This document shows, piece after piece, positions 52,716 to 62,796 of a DNA stretch of 64,000 nucleotides. Source of the DNA: Butyrivibrio sp. INlla16 (GTDB lineage: Bacteria; Bacillota; Clostridia; Lachnospirales; Lachnospiraceae). The notes beneath the pieces were generated by a model. The model had not been told where the DNA came from, searched no databases, and saw only the letters and a program-made list of their open reading frames with translations. Position 1 is the first letter of the stretch; each line of letters starts with the position of its first letter. The stretch is from the NCBI RefSeq assembly GCF_900104155.1, contig NZ_FMYB01000017.1, positions 1-64,000 of the forward strand, given 5' to 3'. Position numbers and translations under genes: made by a program.

Positions 52716-54428
52716 ATGGATAGTGGACTTGATGTAAAAAGAAAAATACTCATTGTTGAGGATGAACCGATAAATCGGAAAATCCTTGAAAACATAATCA
52801 AAAAAGATTATGAAGGCATTTTTGCCAGGGATGGCGTCGAAGCAATTGAGCTTATAAGGGATAACAGCGATACCCTTTCGCTTGTGCTGCTCGACCTTAT
52901 GATGCCCGATATGGACGGCTTCGAAGTGCTTGAATTTATGCGGGAGGACAAAGTATTAAAGCTCATCCCGGTGATAGTATGTACATCCGAAAAACAAGCC
53001 GAAATCAAATGCTTTCAGCTTGGAGCCGCTGATTTCATAACAAAGCCCTATGATCATCCTGCGGTCATAAAAGCCAGAATTGACAGAGCCATCGAATTCA
53101 GAGAGGGCAGAGGTCTTATTCATGCGACCCAGAATGACTCACTGACGGGGCTTCTTACCCATGACTTTTTCATGGAATATTCCCATTTCAGAGATTTGCA
53201 TTATAACAATCACGACATGGACGCCATAGTCCTTAATATCAACAGATTCCACCTGATAAACGAACTACAGGGAAGGCGTGCGGGCGACGACGTCCTTATA
53301 AAAATTGCGGACAGTGCAAAGCGCATCTCAGAGGAAAAGGGTGGAATCGCAGGAAGAGGCGGAGCTGATGAATTCATGCTCTATCTTCCGAGCGGATCGG
53401 ATCCGACAGAACTCCTAGGCAAAATAGAGGAGGGACTTCAGGACCTGCTCAATAACTCCAGAGTTTACCTCAGGATGGGAGTTTATAAAAAGGTAAACAG
53501 AGACCTGTCCGTTGAACACCGCTTTGACAGAGCGAGAGTAGCCTGCAACAGCATACGCGGTAGTTATAACGAGAAGCTTGCGGTTTATGACGAGGAAATG
53601 AATGAAAAGGAGACACTGAATGAGCGTCTCATTAACGATATGGAGGCCGGGATCGAAGAAGGACAGTTCAAGATTTACTATCAGCCAAAGTATGCAATAC
53701 AGGGTGAGAGAGATTCCCTGTACAGCGCAGAGGCTCTGGTACGATGGGAGCATCCGGAACTGGGGCTTCTTAGACCTGACAAATTCATTCCGCTTTTTGA
53801 GGAAAACGGACTAATTCACAAACTTGATCACTATGTTTGGGATGAGGTTTCAAAACAAATCGGTGAATGGATGGTCAAATACGATCTCAAGATTCCCGTA
53901 TCAGTGAATGTATCCCGAGTTGATATCGGAGCGCCGGACCTCGAGGAAGAGATTTTCACTGTGGTCCAGAACAACTGGATATCCCCGGGAATGCTGAACC
54001 TCGAGATAACCGAGTCGGCCTACACCGAGAACTCGGATCAGATCATAAAGGTTGTGAAGGGACTTCGCGAAAGAGGCTTCGCCATTGAAATGGACGACTT
54101 CGGAACAGGTTATTCTTCACTGAACATGATTACTTCGCTCCCTATCGATATCCTGAAGCTCGATATGCAATTTGTTAAAAACATTCATGAGGGCAACAAG
54201 GACATGAAGATGGTGGAGCTGATGATGGACGTAGCCAGATCCCTCAAGGTCAAGGTTGTCGCCGAGGGCGTCGAGACCAGGGAACAATACGACCTTCTGA
54301 AAAAAGCAGGCTGCGATGTAATCCAGGGCTTCTACTTCTCGATGCCCTGCGCAGGACCTGAATTCGAAAAACTGATCGAGAAGGAAAACGAGGAACTGGC
54401 ACGCGAAGTTGAAGAAGCACTGGCATAG
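52716..54428 (+). CDS. Response regulator with GGDEF-like and EAL domains (c-di-GMP phosphodiesterase)
   Basis: The 570-residue protein has a receiver (1-125; Asp60 in LVLLDLMMP, Lys in FITKPYD), a GGDEF-fold domain whose motif reads GADEF, and an EAL domain (about 310-560). The EAL signatures are complete: EAL at 339-341, NVS, EITES, DDFGTGYSS, KLD, AEGVE and QGFYF. The expected activity is phosphorylation-controlled c-di-GMP hydrolysis; the altered GGDEF may still bind GTP. The ATG at 52716 has GGGGGA upstream. The free HPt protein is encoded 10 bases downstream, so the phosphate could arrive through it. Confidence 0.9.
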   Translation: MDSGLDVKRKILIVEDEPINRKILENIIKKDYEGIFARDGVEAIELIRDNSDTLSLVLLDLMMPDMDGFEVLEFMREDKVLKLIPVIVCTSEKQAEIKCFQLGAADFITKPYDHPAVIKARIDRAIEFREGRGLIHATQNDSLTGLLTHDFFMEYSHFRDLHYNNHDMDAIVLNINRFHLINELQGRRAGDDVLIKIADSAKRISEEKGGIAGRGGADEFMLYLPSGSDPTELLGKIEEGLQDLLNNSRVYLRMGVYKKVNRDLSVEHRFDRARVACNSIRGSYNEKLAVYDEEMNEKETLNERLINDMEAGIEEGQFKIYYQPKYAIQGERDSLYSAEALVRWEHPELGLLRPDKFIPLFEENGLIHKLDHYVWDEVSKQIGEWMVKYDLKIPVSVNVSRVDIGAPDLEEEIFTVVQNNWISPGMLNLEITESAYTENSDQIIKVVKGLRERGFAIEMDDFGTGYSSLNMITSLPIDILKLDMQFVKNIHEGNKDMKMVELMMDVARSLKVKVVAEGVETREQYDLLKKAGCDVIQGFYFSMPCAGPEFEKLIEKENEELAREVEEALA

Positions 54429-54438
54429 GAGGTATAAA

Positions 54439-54780
54439 ATGCTAACAATTGACATACTTAACGAGTTTGGAGCCGACACAAAGGAAGGACTTGCAAGATG
54501 CCTTGACGATGAGGAATTTTATCTTGATCTCATCCCTGAAGCACTGGAGCGCGAGCGCTATGAGGAGCTTCAGGAACTTCTGGAAAAAAAGGACATACCG
54601 GCAGCCTTCGAGGCAGCTCATGCCCTTAAGGGGGTACTGGGAAACCTTGCACTTACTCCTATCTATGAGCCTGCAAGTGAGATGACCGAGCTCCTTCGTG
54701 CCGGCAAAGACATGGACTACACGGAATATATCACAAAAGTTATTGCAGAGAGAGACAGGCTTGCAGAGATGATTGAATAA
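54439..54780 (+). CDS. Stand-alone HPt phosphotransfer protein
   Basis: The 113-residue, all-helical protein has the HPt signature AAHALKGVLGNLAL with the acceptor His61 and the supporting Lys four positions later. It can accept phosphate from a kinase receiver and pass it to another receiver such as that of the REC-GGDEF-EAL protein encoded just upstream. It is the only free HPt in the window and could also serve the two kinases at 17,829 and 20,306, which have no working HPt of their own. The ATG at 54439 has AGGAGG upstream. Confidence 0.85.
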   Translation: MLTIDILNEFGADTKEGLARCLDDEEFYLDLIPEALERERYEELQELLEKKDIPAAFEAAHALKGVLGNLALTPIYEPASEMTELLRAGKDMDYTEYITKVIAERDRLAEMIE

Positions 54781-54830
54781 ACATAGAGATTCCCGGCGAT
54801 TGATTCCATGTAGCAAAATGAGGAATGCCC

Positions 54831-57800
54831 ATGTTTCAAAAGAATATAATCATTGAGAGTCTGGATGACCTCAAGAAGAAAGCTCCGTTTATCAAGATGG
54901 AGTTTGAATCACATGAGTATAACTCTGGCCTGATTGAAATGCAGGTTGGAAATATAGATGAGGAAGAGATAAAGGCGGTTCTTAAGGAACTTGCTGTTTC
55001 TTTTCCGAATTTTAAAGTTGTCGGGATGTCCTCGATTCCTACGGTTTATGCGCTTTATCACATCGAGAAGGGAATTGTGCTGTCCTTTACACTGATGAAA
55101 AACGCCGCCGTTACAGTACTCAGTTACTTCGCAGATGTGTATAAGGACAACAAAGAAATATTGGATGTTGCATCTGAATATGCCCATAAAGTAGCAGAAT
55201 TTATACGAAATATAGAATATGCCAAGGGGGTTCAGATCCTTCTTGCAGGCAGAAGTGCGCCATCGCCTGTGCTTATAAGAGAGCTCTCCAAGGAACTCCC
55301 GGATATTCCGATATACGGTGCGATAGCAGGGGTGAATAAAAGAGAAAGTACAGACGGCTATTTTTCCGCTATTAACAAGGAGGATACCTTTGTAATAGCA
55401 GGTGAAGAGATGGGCAGAGGTGCGGCAATAGCCATTTTTCACGGGAAAGAGCTCTATACCTATGTGGATTATCTCTTTGGGTGGGAACCTATAGGAAGAA
55501 CCATGGATATAGAGGTCTCGACGGATTTCAGTAAGGGGCTTATTGTTGCAACAAGTCTTGACGGAGTAAAGCCGGCTGAAGTTTATAAGAAATATCTTGG
55601 AGTAAATGAGAATAAGAATTTTGTCATGAATATCGGTGAATTTCCGCTTGTGGTGGAGCGTGACGGAATCACCATAGGAAGAACACCTGCTACACTTGGG
55701 AAAAATGGTGAGCTTTACCTCGAAGCGGATATCCTTGAGGGTGAGAAGGTGCGCTTTTCATTTGGACAATATGACAGGATCCTTGAAGGAACAAAGGCCG
55801 GGGCAGAGAGAATGAGGGCCTTTGGTGCAGAATATCTTAATCTTATCATCTGCGGCAACAGACTTAACTTCCTTCAGGATGATTATCATCTTGAGATAGA
55901 CTACTATGCAGAGGGACGCTATGAGAAACCTGTGCTCTGCCTTGGTATGGGTGAAATTTATCGCTTTAACGGAAAAGGCGGACTGTTAAACTCTGCGCTT
56001 GTTGCTATCGGAATGAGAGAAGGACTTGGAGGGGAGGCGACCTACAAGCCTATAAACGACAAGCGGAATGACCTTGCACAGAGGGAGGGGCTGATTCCAC
56101 TTTCGGCAAGACTTGCCCATTTCCTGAAGGCTATGACAGGTGAGCTTGTTGAGGCTGTACACGAGGCAGAGGCTGCAAATGAAGCTAAGTCTGCGTTTTT
56201 ATCAAATATGTCTCATGAGATCAGGACACCTATAAATGCTGTGCTGGGAATGGATGAGATGATTCTTCGCGAGTGCAAAGATCCTGAGATAGTGGAGTAT
56301 GCGCAGAATATCAAGTCTGCAGGCAATACACTTCTTGGACTTATCAATGACATCCTCGATTTTTCCAAGATTGAAGCAGGAAAAATGGACATCGTTCCCG
56401 TGGACTACGATTTTTCATCACTTGTTAATGACCTTGTGCACATGATCATACCAAGGATCACGGCTAAGGGTATCGAACTTGTAGTAGATGTGGACAGGAA
56501 TCTTCCGAGCGTGCTTTTCGGAGATGAGATCAGAATCAAGCAGGCTATAACGAATATTCTCACCAACGCTGTCAAATATACGGAGAGGGGCAGCGTATCA
56601 TTTATCGTGACCTATGAAAAAATCGCAGAGGATTTGATTGATCTCACAGTCCGGGTTAAGGATACCGGAATAGGTATTAAGGAAGAGGATATTGAGAGAC
56701 TTTTCCATGCCTTCCAGCGAGTTGACGAGGTCAGAAACAGGACCATCGAAGGAACCGGACTTGGTCTTAACATAACGAAGAGGCTGCTTGCTCTTATGGG
56801 CAGCAGGCTCGAGGTTCAAAGTAAATACGGTGAGGGCTCGGAGTTTTCATTTACGATCACTCAGAAGGTAATAAAGGATGAGCCCATCGGCGATTACATG
56901 GATGCCTACAAGAGGGCTGTTATCGATAAGGAAAAGTATCACGAGAAATTTACTGCGCCTGAGGCAAAAGTTCTTGTGGTCGACGATACACCCATGAATC
57001 TTACTGTGGTTGAGGGACTCCTTAAGAAAACCCTGGTGCAGATTGACACGGCAGAGAGTGGTGAGGAATGCCTTGAGAAGACAAGGCTGAAGAAATATGA
57101 TCTCATTTTCCTCGATCACAGAATGCCCATTATGGACGGAATAGAGACTCTTACAAAGCTAAAGAGTGAGGAGGATAATCCTAACCGGAATACGCCTGCC
57201 ATAAGTCTTACAGCCAATGCGATCTCGGGGGCGAGGGATATGTATATCGAGGCCGGTTTTAATGACTATATGACAAAGCCCATCATGGCAGAAAAACTGG
57301 AGGCTATGATGGTATTGTATCTGCCGGAGGATAAGGTTTGCATGGTAGCGTCTTCGAGCGATAAGGATAATTTTGACGATGAGGAAAAAGAGCTTCCGGG
57401 CTGGCTTAAGGAAGCGCCTATCGATGTAAAGACCGGAATGAAAAACTGCGGTTCTGCGGAGAACTTCGTGCAGGCGGCCCAAACCTTCAAGGACTCCATG
57501 GATGATAACTACGAAGCGATAGAGCAATTTCTTGAAGATGAGGACATTAAAAACTACACCATCAAGGTTCATGCCCTTAAGAGCTCAGCGCGAATTATCG
57601 GAGCAGAAAAGCTCTCGGCGCTGGCTGAGGCTCTAGAGGCAGCAGGCGATGCCGTGGATATTGACAGGATAAAAAGGGACACACCGGAGCTTCTTAAGAT
57701 GTACAGGGAACTTCGGGAAGCCTTCTTCTCTGGAGATGATGGAGCGGAGGACAATTCTTCGGACGACCTTCCTCTTATGGAAGAGGATGCCGTTACGGAA

Positions 57801-57971
57801 TTAAAAAATACTTTAAAAGAAATCGCCGGAACCTTTGACTATGACAGTATTAATTATATAATGGAAACTGTAAAAGGCTATCGAGTTCCCAAAGGGCATA
57901 GGGAGTTTTTCACAGCATTGCAGAAAGCTGTTGCAAATGCGGATTGGGATGAGATAAATAGACTTCTTTAA
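54831..57971 (+). CDS. FIST-sensor hybrid histidine kinase with REC and HPt
   Basis: The soluble 1046-residue kinase has FIST_N and FIST_C sensory domains (about 1-400; 'YGAIAGVNKRESTDGYF' and 'CLGMGEIYRFN' are characteristic). HisKA follows with SHEIRTP (His462), HATPase (NAVKYT, DTGIGI, GTGLGLN), a receiver with Asp762 in LIFLDHRMP, and HPt with His914 in KVHALKSSAR. FIST domains are thought to bind small ligands such as amino acids. No membrane helix is present, so the signal is cytoplasmic. From HisKA onward it is the closest relative in the window of the kinase at 6,371. The ATG at 54831 is preferred because GAGGA (54820-54824) abuts the alternative ATG at 54825. Confidence 0.92.
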   Translation: MFQKNIIIESLDDLKKKAPFIKMEFESHEYNSGLIEMQVGNIDEEEIKAVLKELAVSFPNFKVVGMSSIPTVYALYHIEKGIVLSFTLMKNAAVTVLSYFADVYKDNKEILDVASEYAHKVAEFIRNIEYAKGVQILLAGRSAPSPVLIRELSKELPDIPIYGAIAGVNKRESTDGYFSAINKEDTFVIAGEEMGRGAAIAIFHGKELYTYVDYLFGWEPIGRTMDIEVSTDFSKGLIVATSLDGVKPAEVYKKYLGVNENKNFVMNIGEFPLVVERDGITIGRTPATLGKNGELYLEADILEGEKVRFSFGQYDRILEGTKAGAERMRAFGAEYLNLIICGNRLNFLQDDYHLEIDYYAEGRYEKPVLCLGMGEIYRFNGKGGLLNSALVAIGMREGLGGEATYKPINDKRNDLAQREGLIPLSARLAHFLKAMTGELVEAVHEAEAANEAKSAFLSNMSHEIRTPINAVLGMDEMILRECKDPEIVEYAQNIKSAGNTLLGLINDILDFSKIEAGKMDIVPVDYDFSSLVNDLVHMIIPRITAKGIELVVDVDRNLPSVLFGDEIRIKQAITNILTNAVKYTERGSVSFIVTYEKIAEDLIDLTVRVKDTGIGIKEEDIERLFHAFQRVDEVRNRTIEGTGLGLNITKRLLALMGSRLEVQSKYGEGSEFSFTITQKVIKDEPIGDYMDAYKRAVIDKEKYHEKFTAPEAKVLVVDDTPMNLTVVEGLLKKTLVQIDTAESGEECLEKTRLKKYDLIFLDHRMPIMDGIETLTKLKSEEDNPNRNTPAISLTANAISGARDMYIEAGFNDYMTKPIMAEKLEAMMVLYLPEDKVCMVASSSDKDNFDDEEKELPGWLKEAPIDVKTGMKNCGSAENFVQAAQTFKDSMDDNYEAIEQFLEDEDIKNYTIKVHALKSSARIIGAEKLSALAEALEAAGDAVDIDRIKRDTPELLKMYRELREAFFSGDDGAEDNSSDDLPLMEEDAVTELKNTLKEIAGTFDYDSINYIMETVKGYRVPKGHREFFTALQKAVANADWDEINRLL

Positions 57972-58023
57972 ATGCGTATAAATAAGTAATTGATTCGTAG
58001 GCTACTTGAAAATGGAGGAAGAT

Positions 58024-58788
58024 ATGGATAACAGAATTCTTCTTATAAGTAGCGGCTCAACTTTTATGATAGATGCCCTGTCGAGAAATCTTAAGGACGC
58101 GGGGCTGGAGGTTGTAAAATGTGAGCCGGTTGTGGATGAACTCGATAAATACAGAGACGGGCCGGATGTTTTCCTGTTCTATCTGGGAAAATTTGTCGAT
58201 GAGATTCCGGATGTTCTCATATATCTTCGGGATATCTGTCTTGAGAAAAACAAGATTCTGTGCATGATCGGAGACGAAGTGGAGTACGAGAGCGTCAGTG
58301 CTGTCCTGTCTGCAGACTCCATAGCGGAGAAGTTTAGCAGACCTGTCGACATGAAGCAGGTTTCGGAGAGAATGCGCGATCTCTGTAAGCTCAACAATGA
58401 GATGGCAAAGAGGCGGAATATCCTCCTCGTTGACGATGACCCGACATTTTTAAAGCTTGCAAAGAACTGGCTTGAGGAAAAATACAGAGTTACGATAGTA
58501 AGCTCCGGAACCCAGGCAATTACTTACCTTGCGACGAACATGCCGGATCTGATTCTTTTGGATTACGAGATGCCTGTGACACCCGGACCGCTGGTTCTTG
58601 AGATGATAAGAAGCGATGAGAGACTTTATAATACGCCGATTATTTTCCTTACCGGCAAGGGAGACAGGGAGAGCGTGATGAAAGTGGTTGGGCTAAAACC
58701 CAATGGTTATCTTTTAAAAAATATGCCAAAGAATGAACTGCTTAAATCAATAGAGGATTTTTTTGACGGGACAAATAAGCTAAAATAG
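58024..58788 (+). CDS. Two-domain response regulator (pseudoreceiver + receiver), module B copy
   Basis: The 254-residue paralogue of the 9,475 protein starts in the same way (MDNRILLISSGSTFMIDAL) and has the same two-fold layout. The first fold lacks an acceptor Asp. The second has the acidic pair DDD, Asp180 in LLDYEMPVTPG and Lys in YLLKNMP. It has no output domain. GGAGGA precedes the ATG at 58024. It follows the FIST kinase gene by 52 bases and is the obvious receiver for its HPt. The TetR gene begins 13 bases downstream. Confidence 0.85.
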   Translation: MDNRILLISSGSTFMIDALSRNLKDAGLEVVKCEPVVDELDKYRDGPDVFLFYLGKFVDEIPDVLIYLRDICLEKNKILCMIGDEVEYESVSAVLSADSIAEKFSRPVDMKQVSERMRDLCKLNNEMAKRRNILLVDDDPTFLKLAKNWLEEKYRVTIVSSGTQAITYLATNMPDLILLDYEMPVTPGPLVLEMIRSDERLYNTPIIFLTGKGDRESVMKVVGLKPNGYLLKNMPKNELLKSIEDFFDGTNKLK

Positions 58789-58801
58789 CATAGGAGGGAT
58801 T

Positions 58802-59365
58802 ATGAACGATACAAAAATTAAGATACTTGAGGCTGTTCTTTCGGAGTTCAAGAAAAAGGGCTCAAAATTCACAATGGATGATGTTGCCAGCGATCTCCAC
58901 ATGAGTAAGAAGACAATCTACAAGGAATTTGATGACAAGGAAAAAATATTCGATTCACTTGTTGACTACTGTTTTGATAATATTAAGGAGAAGGAGGCGG
59001 AGGTTCTTGCCGACAAGTCTCTTTCCACCATTGAACAGATTGAGAAGATAATGATCTGCATGCCTGACAAGTACAGGGATGTCGATTTTCGCATGGTATT
59101 TACACTTAAAGAAAAGTATCCCAAGATTTACGTGAAGGTTCAGAACAGACTTGAGAACGACTGGGAAGACACCATAATGCTTATTGAAAAAGGAATCCGC
59201 GAAGGCGTTATCAGACCGCTTCCGATTCCCGTAATTAAAGCGATGACAGAGGCCTCAATTGAGAGGTTCCTCAGCTCAAATGTGCTTATTGAGGGCAACA
59301 CAAGCTATGACGACGCCCTTAAAGTAATGATAGACATAATAATGAGAGGAATTTGCGTAAGATGA
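58802..59365 (+). CDS. TetR/AcrR-family transcriptional regulator
   Basis: The 187-residue regulator has an N-terminal helix-turn-helix (about 22-50: FTMDDVASDLHMSKKTIYKEF), then the usual all-helical ligand-binding region. GGAGGG precedes the ATG. Its last codon overlaps the start of the alpha-galactosidase gene (ATGA), so the two are translation-coupled and the regulator may control sugar use or respond to it. The ligand is unknown. Confidence 0.88.
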   Translation: MNDTKIKILEAVLSEFKKKGSKFTMDDVASDLHMSKKTIYKEFDDKEKIFDSLVDYCFDNIKEKEAEVLADKSLSTIEQIEKIMICMPDKYRDVDFRMVFTLKEKYPKIYVKVQNRLENDWEDTIMLIEKGIREGVIRPLPIPVIKAMTEASIERFLSSNVLIEGNTSYDDALKVMIDIIMRGICVR

Positions 59366-61773
59366 TTTTAAGGAATGGCAACATATTTTTACTACAGACG
59401 AAAGGCAGCAGCTACTTTATGCAGGTGCTGCCTTCGGGGCATATAGAACACATACATTACGGCGCCTCGCTCATCTCTGATATGCAGTATGAGAAGTTTA
59501 TAAAAAACGAGAGCGCAGAGGAAGGACTTTTGTCAGACATGGCAAAAGTTCTTGAGATTAAGCACAAAAACGAGGGCGGCAACATGGTTGTTTACTCGAA
59601 GGAGAGTTATCCTCTCTGCCTCGAGGTTATGCCGCTTGAGATGTCGGGCTTTGGTAAGGGTGACATAAGAGAACCTTTGGTGGAACTGACCTTCGAGGAT
59701 GGCTCCTCCACTTGCGACTTTTTATTCGAAAGTGCTGAGATATCGGACGAACTTGGTAGCCTTGAGACGCTTCCGAGTTCTTACGATGATAGTGATAAGG
59801 CAGCTCCGGGGGAGAAGGACCACGCGCAGCAGCTCACGATTACTCTTAAGGACACCGGCTACGATATCAGACTTAAGATGATCTACAAAGTTTATCCCGA
59901 GTGCGATACCATCACAAGAAGCGCAGTTCTGATAAATGACGGAAATGCAAAAGTGAAGGTGGACAGGCTTCTTTCAAATCAGATTGATTTTCAGCAAAGC
60001 GGATATCAGCTGACAAGCTTCCACGGGCGCTGGGCAGATGAGATGGGACAGACGGTCTCAGTCTGCAATGCGGGAAAAGTTGTTAACGAGGAACTCTCTG
60101 CCGGTGAATCCGGAAGCAGAAGCAATCCTTTTACAATGGTAAGCATGCCTGATACTACCGAGACTGCCGGTGACTGCTACGGATTTAATCTGGTATACAG
60201 CGGAAATCACTACAGCTCCCTTTCTTCAAACGGCACATTCCTTTCAAGGTTTGTCAGCGGAATTCAGCCCACTGGCTTTGAGTGGCTGCTGGAAGCCGGC
60301 GAGAAGTTTGAAGCTCCGGAGGCTGTCATGACATATTCCGGCATAGGCTTTGGCGGAATGAGCCGCAGCATGCACGACTTCGTAAGAAAGCACATCGTGC
60401 GCGGAGCTTGGCGCGATAAGGAGAGACCGATTCTTATTAATAACTGGGAAGCTACCTATTTCAATTTTAATCAGAATAGTCTTCTTAAGATTGCAAAGGA
60501 GGCTTCAAAGGCAGGTATAGAGCTGTTCGTCCTGGATGACGGATGGTTCGGTAAAAGAAATGACGATCACGCAGGACTCGGAGACTGGACAGTCAACACC
60601 AAGAAGCTCCCTGATGGGCTTGGCGGTCTTGCTGAAAAGATAAATGCAATGGGCATGAAATTCGGACTCTGGGTTGAGCCCGAGATGGTGAACGAGGACT
60701 CAGATCTGTTCAGAGCGCATCCCGAGTGGGCGGTAAGAATTCCGGGAAGATCTCACTCAGTTGGAAGAACGCAGATGATACTGGATCTCACCAGAACCGA
60801 TGTGCAGGACTATATCATCGATGCGCTGTCAAAAGTGTTCTCCTCAGCTAACATTTCCTATATTAAGTGGGATATGAACAGAATTTTCTCAGACAGATTC
60901 TCACTTGAAATTCCGGCTGAGAGAATGAAGGAGTTCCAGCACAGATATTACATCGGTCTTTACAGGATTATGGGAACACTTACTAAGAAGTTTCCCGAAA
61001 TCCTTTTTGAAGGCTGCTCAGCAGGTGGTAACAGGTTTGACCTTGGTATCCTTAGCTTTTTCCCTCAGATATGGGCAAGTGACGATACCGATGCAGTCTG
61101 CCGCATGGACGTCCAGAGAGGCTACAGCTACGGCTATCCCGCAAACACGCAGGGTGCGCATGTGTCCGCTGTTCCCAATCATCAGACGCTTCACACCGTG
61201 CCGCTTGAGACCAGATTCTCGGTGGCTGCTTTCGGGTGCTTTGGCTACGAACTGAATCTTGGCGAGCTCTCCGAGCAGCAGAGAAAGCAGGTGGCAGATC
61301 AGGTTGAGTTCTATAAAAAGTGGAGAAAGGTATTCCAGTTCGGAGACTTCTACAGACTTGATAAGTACCGTTTCATGGTGGTTTCAAAGGATAAGTCGGC
61401 CGCGGTTGCTCTGATTTTCCAGAAAGAGTCAAGACCCAACAATGATTATCTTGCGCTTAAGACTATGGGACTCGATGAGGATGCGGTTTATGAGGTTGCA
61501 AACAGACAGGTCAGCGTCAACATCAAGGCCTTCGGAAGCCTCATAAATACCATGGCTCCCATTCATGTAAAACAGGACGGAATCATCCACGGCATAATTG
61601 CAAGACATTACAAGATGAACGGCGAGAAGGACGAAGCCGTTGCGACAGGAAGCATGCTGAACTCCTGCGGAGTTCGTCTAAATCCCGACTACGGCGGAAC
61701 CGGCTACGGCGAGGACACCCGCATGTTCAGAACCGGTGACGCCCGCCTCTACGTTTTTGCGAGGGTGGAATAA
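59362..61773 (+). CDS. GH36 alpha-galactosidase
   Basis: The 803-residue cytoplasmic enzyme has an N-terminal beta-supersandwich, a TIM barrel and a C-terminal beta domain. The barrel shows LFVLDDGWFGKR, the nucleophile Asp504 in IKWDMNR, CSAGGNRFDLG and the acid/base in SDDTDA (Asp574 or 575). It should remove alpha-1,6 galactose from raffinose-family sugars or galactomannan. The length is slightly above the ~730-aa norm. The ATG at 59362 (GAGAGGA upstream) overlaps the TetR gene. No sugar transporter is beside it. Confidence 0.93.
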   Translation: MILRNGNIFLLQTKGSSYFMQVLPSGHIEHIHYGASLISDMQYEKFIKNESAEEGLLSDMAKVLEIKHKNEGGNMVVYSKESYPLCLEVMPLEMSGFGKGDIREPLVELTFEDGSSTCDFLFESAEISDELGSLETLPSSYDDSDKAAPGEKDHAQQLTITLKDTGYDIRLKMIYKVYPECDTITRSAVLINDGNAKVKVDRLLSNQIDFQQSGYQLTSFHGRWADEMGQTVSVCNAGKVVNEELSAGESGSRSNPFTMVSMPDTTETAGDCYGFNLVYSGNHYSSLSSNGTFLSRFVSGIQPTGFEWLLEAGEKFEAPEAVMTYSGIGFGGMSRSMHDFVRKHIVRGAWRDKERPILINNWEATYFNFNQNSLLKIAKEASKAGIELFVLDDGWFGKRNDDHAGLGDWTVNTKKLPDGLGGLAEKINAMGMKFGLWVEPEMVNEDSDLFRAHPEWAVRIPGRSHSVGRTQMILDLTRTDVQDYIIDALSKVFSSANISYIKWDMNRIFSDRFSLEIPAERMKEFQHRYYIGLYRIMGTLTKKFPEILFEGCSAGGNRFDLGILSFFPQIWASDDTDAVCRMDVQRGYSYGYPANTQGAHVSAVPNHQTLHTVPLETRFSVAAFGCFGYELNLGELSEQQRKQVADQVEFYKKWRKVFQFGDFYRLDKYRFMVVSKDKSAAVALIFQKESRPNNDYLALKTMGLDEDAVYEVANRQVSVNIKAFGSLINTMAPIHVKQDGIIHGIIARHYKMNGEKDEAVATGSMLNSCGVRLNPDYGGTGYGEDTRMFRTGDARLYVFARVE

Positions 61774-61797
61774 ACTAACCTTCCTCAAATCGTTTCC

Positions 61798-61826
61798 TTG
61801 AAAAATTGCCTCTTATATGATACCTT
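61798..61826 (+). promoter_or_regulatory. Promoter of the free DegV gene
   Basis: TTGAAA (61798-61803), 17 bp, then TACCTT (61821-61826) with TG at 61818-61819. Confidence 0.55.
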
Positions 61827-61853
61827 TTAGTAGTTTTATAAGGGAGGAATATT

Positions 61854-62735
61854 ATGGCTGATTACGTTATCAGCTGTTGTTCAACAGCCGATCTTACCCT
61901 CGATCATTTCAAAAAGAGGGATTTAGAAGTTGCCAAATTTCATTTTGAAATTGACGGCAAACCATACCTGGATGATGGTGAGTTTCCTATAGAGGATTTT
62001 TATAACGCTATGGCAAAGGGAGCGATGACCAAAACATCCCAGATAAATGTTGATGAATATATTAATCACTTTACGCCATTCCTTGAGGAAGGTAAAGATA
62101 TCATCCACCTGACGCTCAGCTCCGGAATTTCCGGAACCATTAACTCAGCTAATATTGCAGCTGATGAGCTCAGAGAGAAATATCCTGAGAGGAAGATATA
62201 TATCATAGATTCCCTGGCAGCATCATCGGGCTACGGACTTTTAATGGATACCATCGCTGATAAGCGCGACGCCGGAATGACCATAGACGAGCTTAAGAAC
62301 TGGGTACTTGAGCACAGGCTTGAACTTAACCACTGGTTCTTCACAACCGACCTTACATATCTTGTAAGGGGCGGCCGTGTTTCAAAGGCAGCAGGCTGGT
62401 TTGGCGGTGCGCTAAAGATTTGTCCGCTTCTCAACGTGGATAATCAGGGACGCCTTATCGCCAGACAGAAGCTTCGCGGAAAGCCCGCAGTTATCAAGGC
62501 TTGTGCGAAGAAAATGCTGGAGAACGCCCTGTATGGCGACAAGTATAATGGCAAGTGCTATATATCACAGTCCGCTTGCAGAGGCGACGCCGATCAGCTC
62601 ATAAAGGAAGTCGAGGCCCTGATCCCCGGAGTGAAGGGACGAATTGAGGTCTATGACATCGGCACCACTATTGGAAGCCACACCGGCCCCGGTACGATTG
62701 CTCTTTTCTTCTGGGGCAATAAGAGAGAAGATTGA
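61854..62735 (+). CDS. DegV family fatty-acid-binding protein
   Basis: The 293-residue EDD-fold protein has SCCSTADLTLDHF at the N-terminus, LTLSSGISGTINSA around the fatty-acid carboxylate site, YIIDSLAASSGYG and LTYLVRGGRVSKAAGW. Relatives (FakB) bind a fatty acid for phosphorylation by FakA. No kinase gene lies nearby. It shares its fold with the C-terminal third of the kinase at 20,306, so the genome holds both a free and a kinase-fused version. AAGGGAGG precedes the ATG. Confidence 0.92.
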   Translation: MADYVISCCSTADLTLDHFKKRDLEVAKFHFEIDGKPYLDDGEFPIEDFYNAMAKGAMTKTSQINVDEYINHFTPFLEEGKDIIHLTLSSGISGTINSANIAADELREKYPERKIYIIDSLAASSGYGLLMDTIADKRDAGMTIDELKNWVLEHRLELNHWFFTTDLTYLVRGGRVSKAAGWFGGALKICPLLNVDNQGRLIARQKLRGKPAVIKACAKKMLENALYGDKYNGKCYISQSACRGDADQLIKEVEALIPGVKGRIEVYDIGTTIGSHTGPGTIALFFWGNKRED

Positions 62736-62742
62736 ATTAAAA

Positions 62743-62784
62743 ATGCTCTATGACATCTTTGAGTTGTCATAGGGCATTATTTTT
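62743..62784 (+). terminator. Intrinsic terminator after degV
   Basis: ATGCTCTATGACA (62743-62755) pairs with TGTCATAGGGCAT (62765-62777), with one G-T pair and a 9-base loop, and is followed by TATTTTTG. Confidence 0.85.
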
Positions 62785-62796
62785 GTTATAGGGGAT

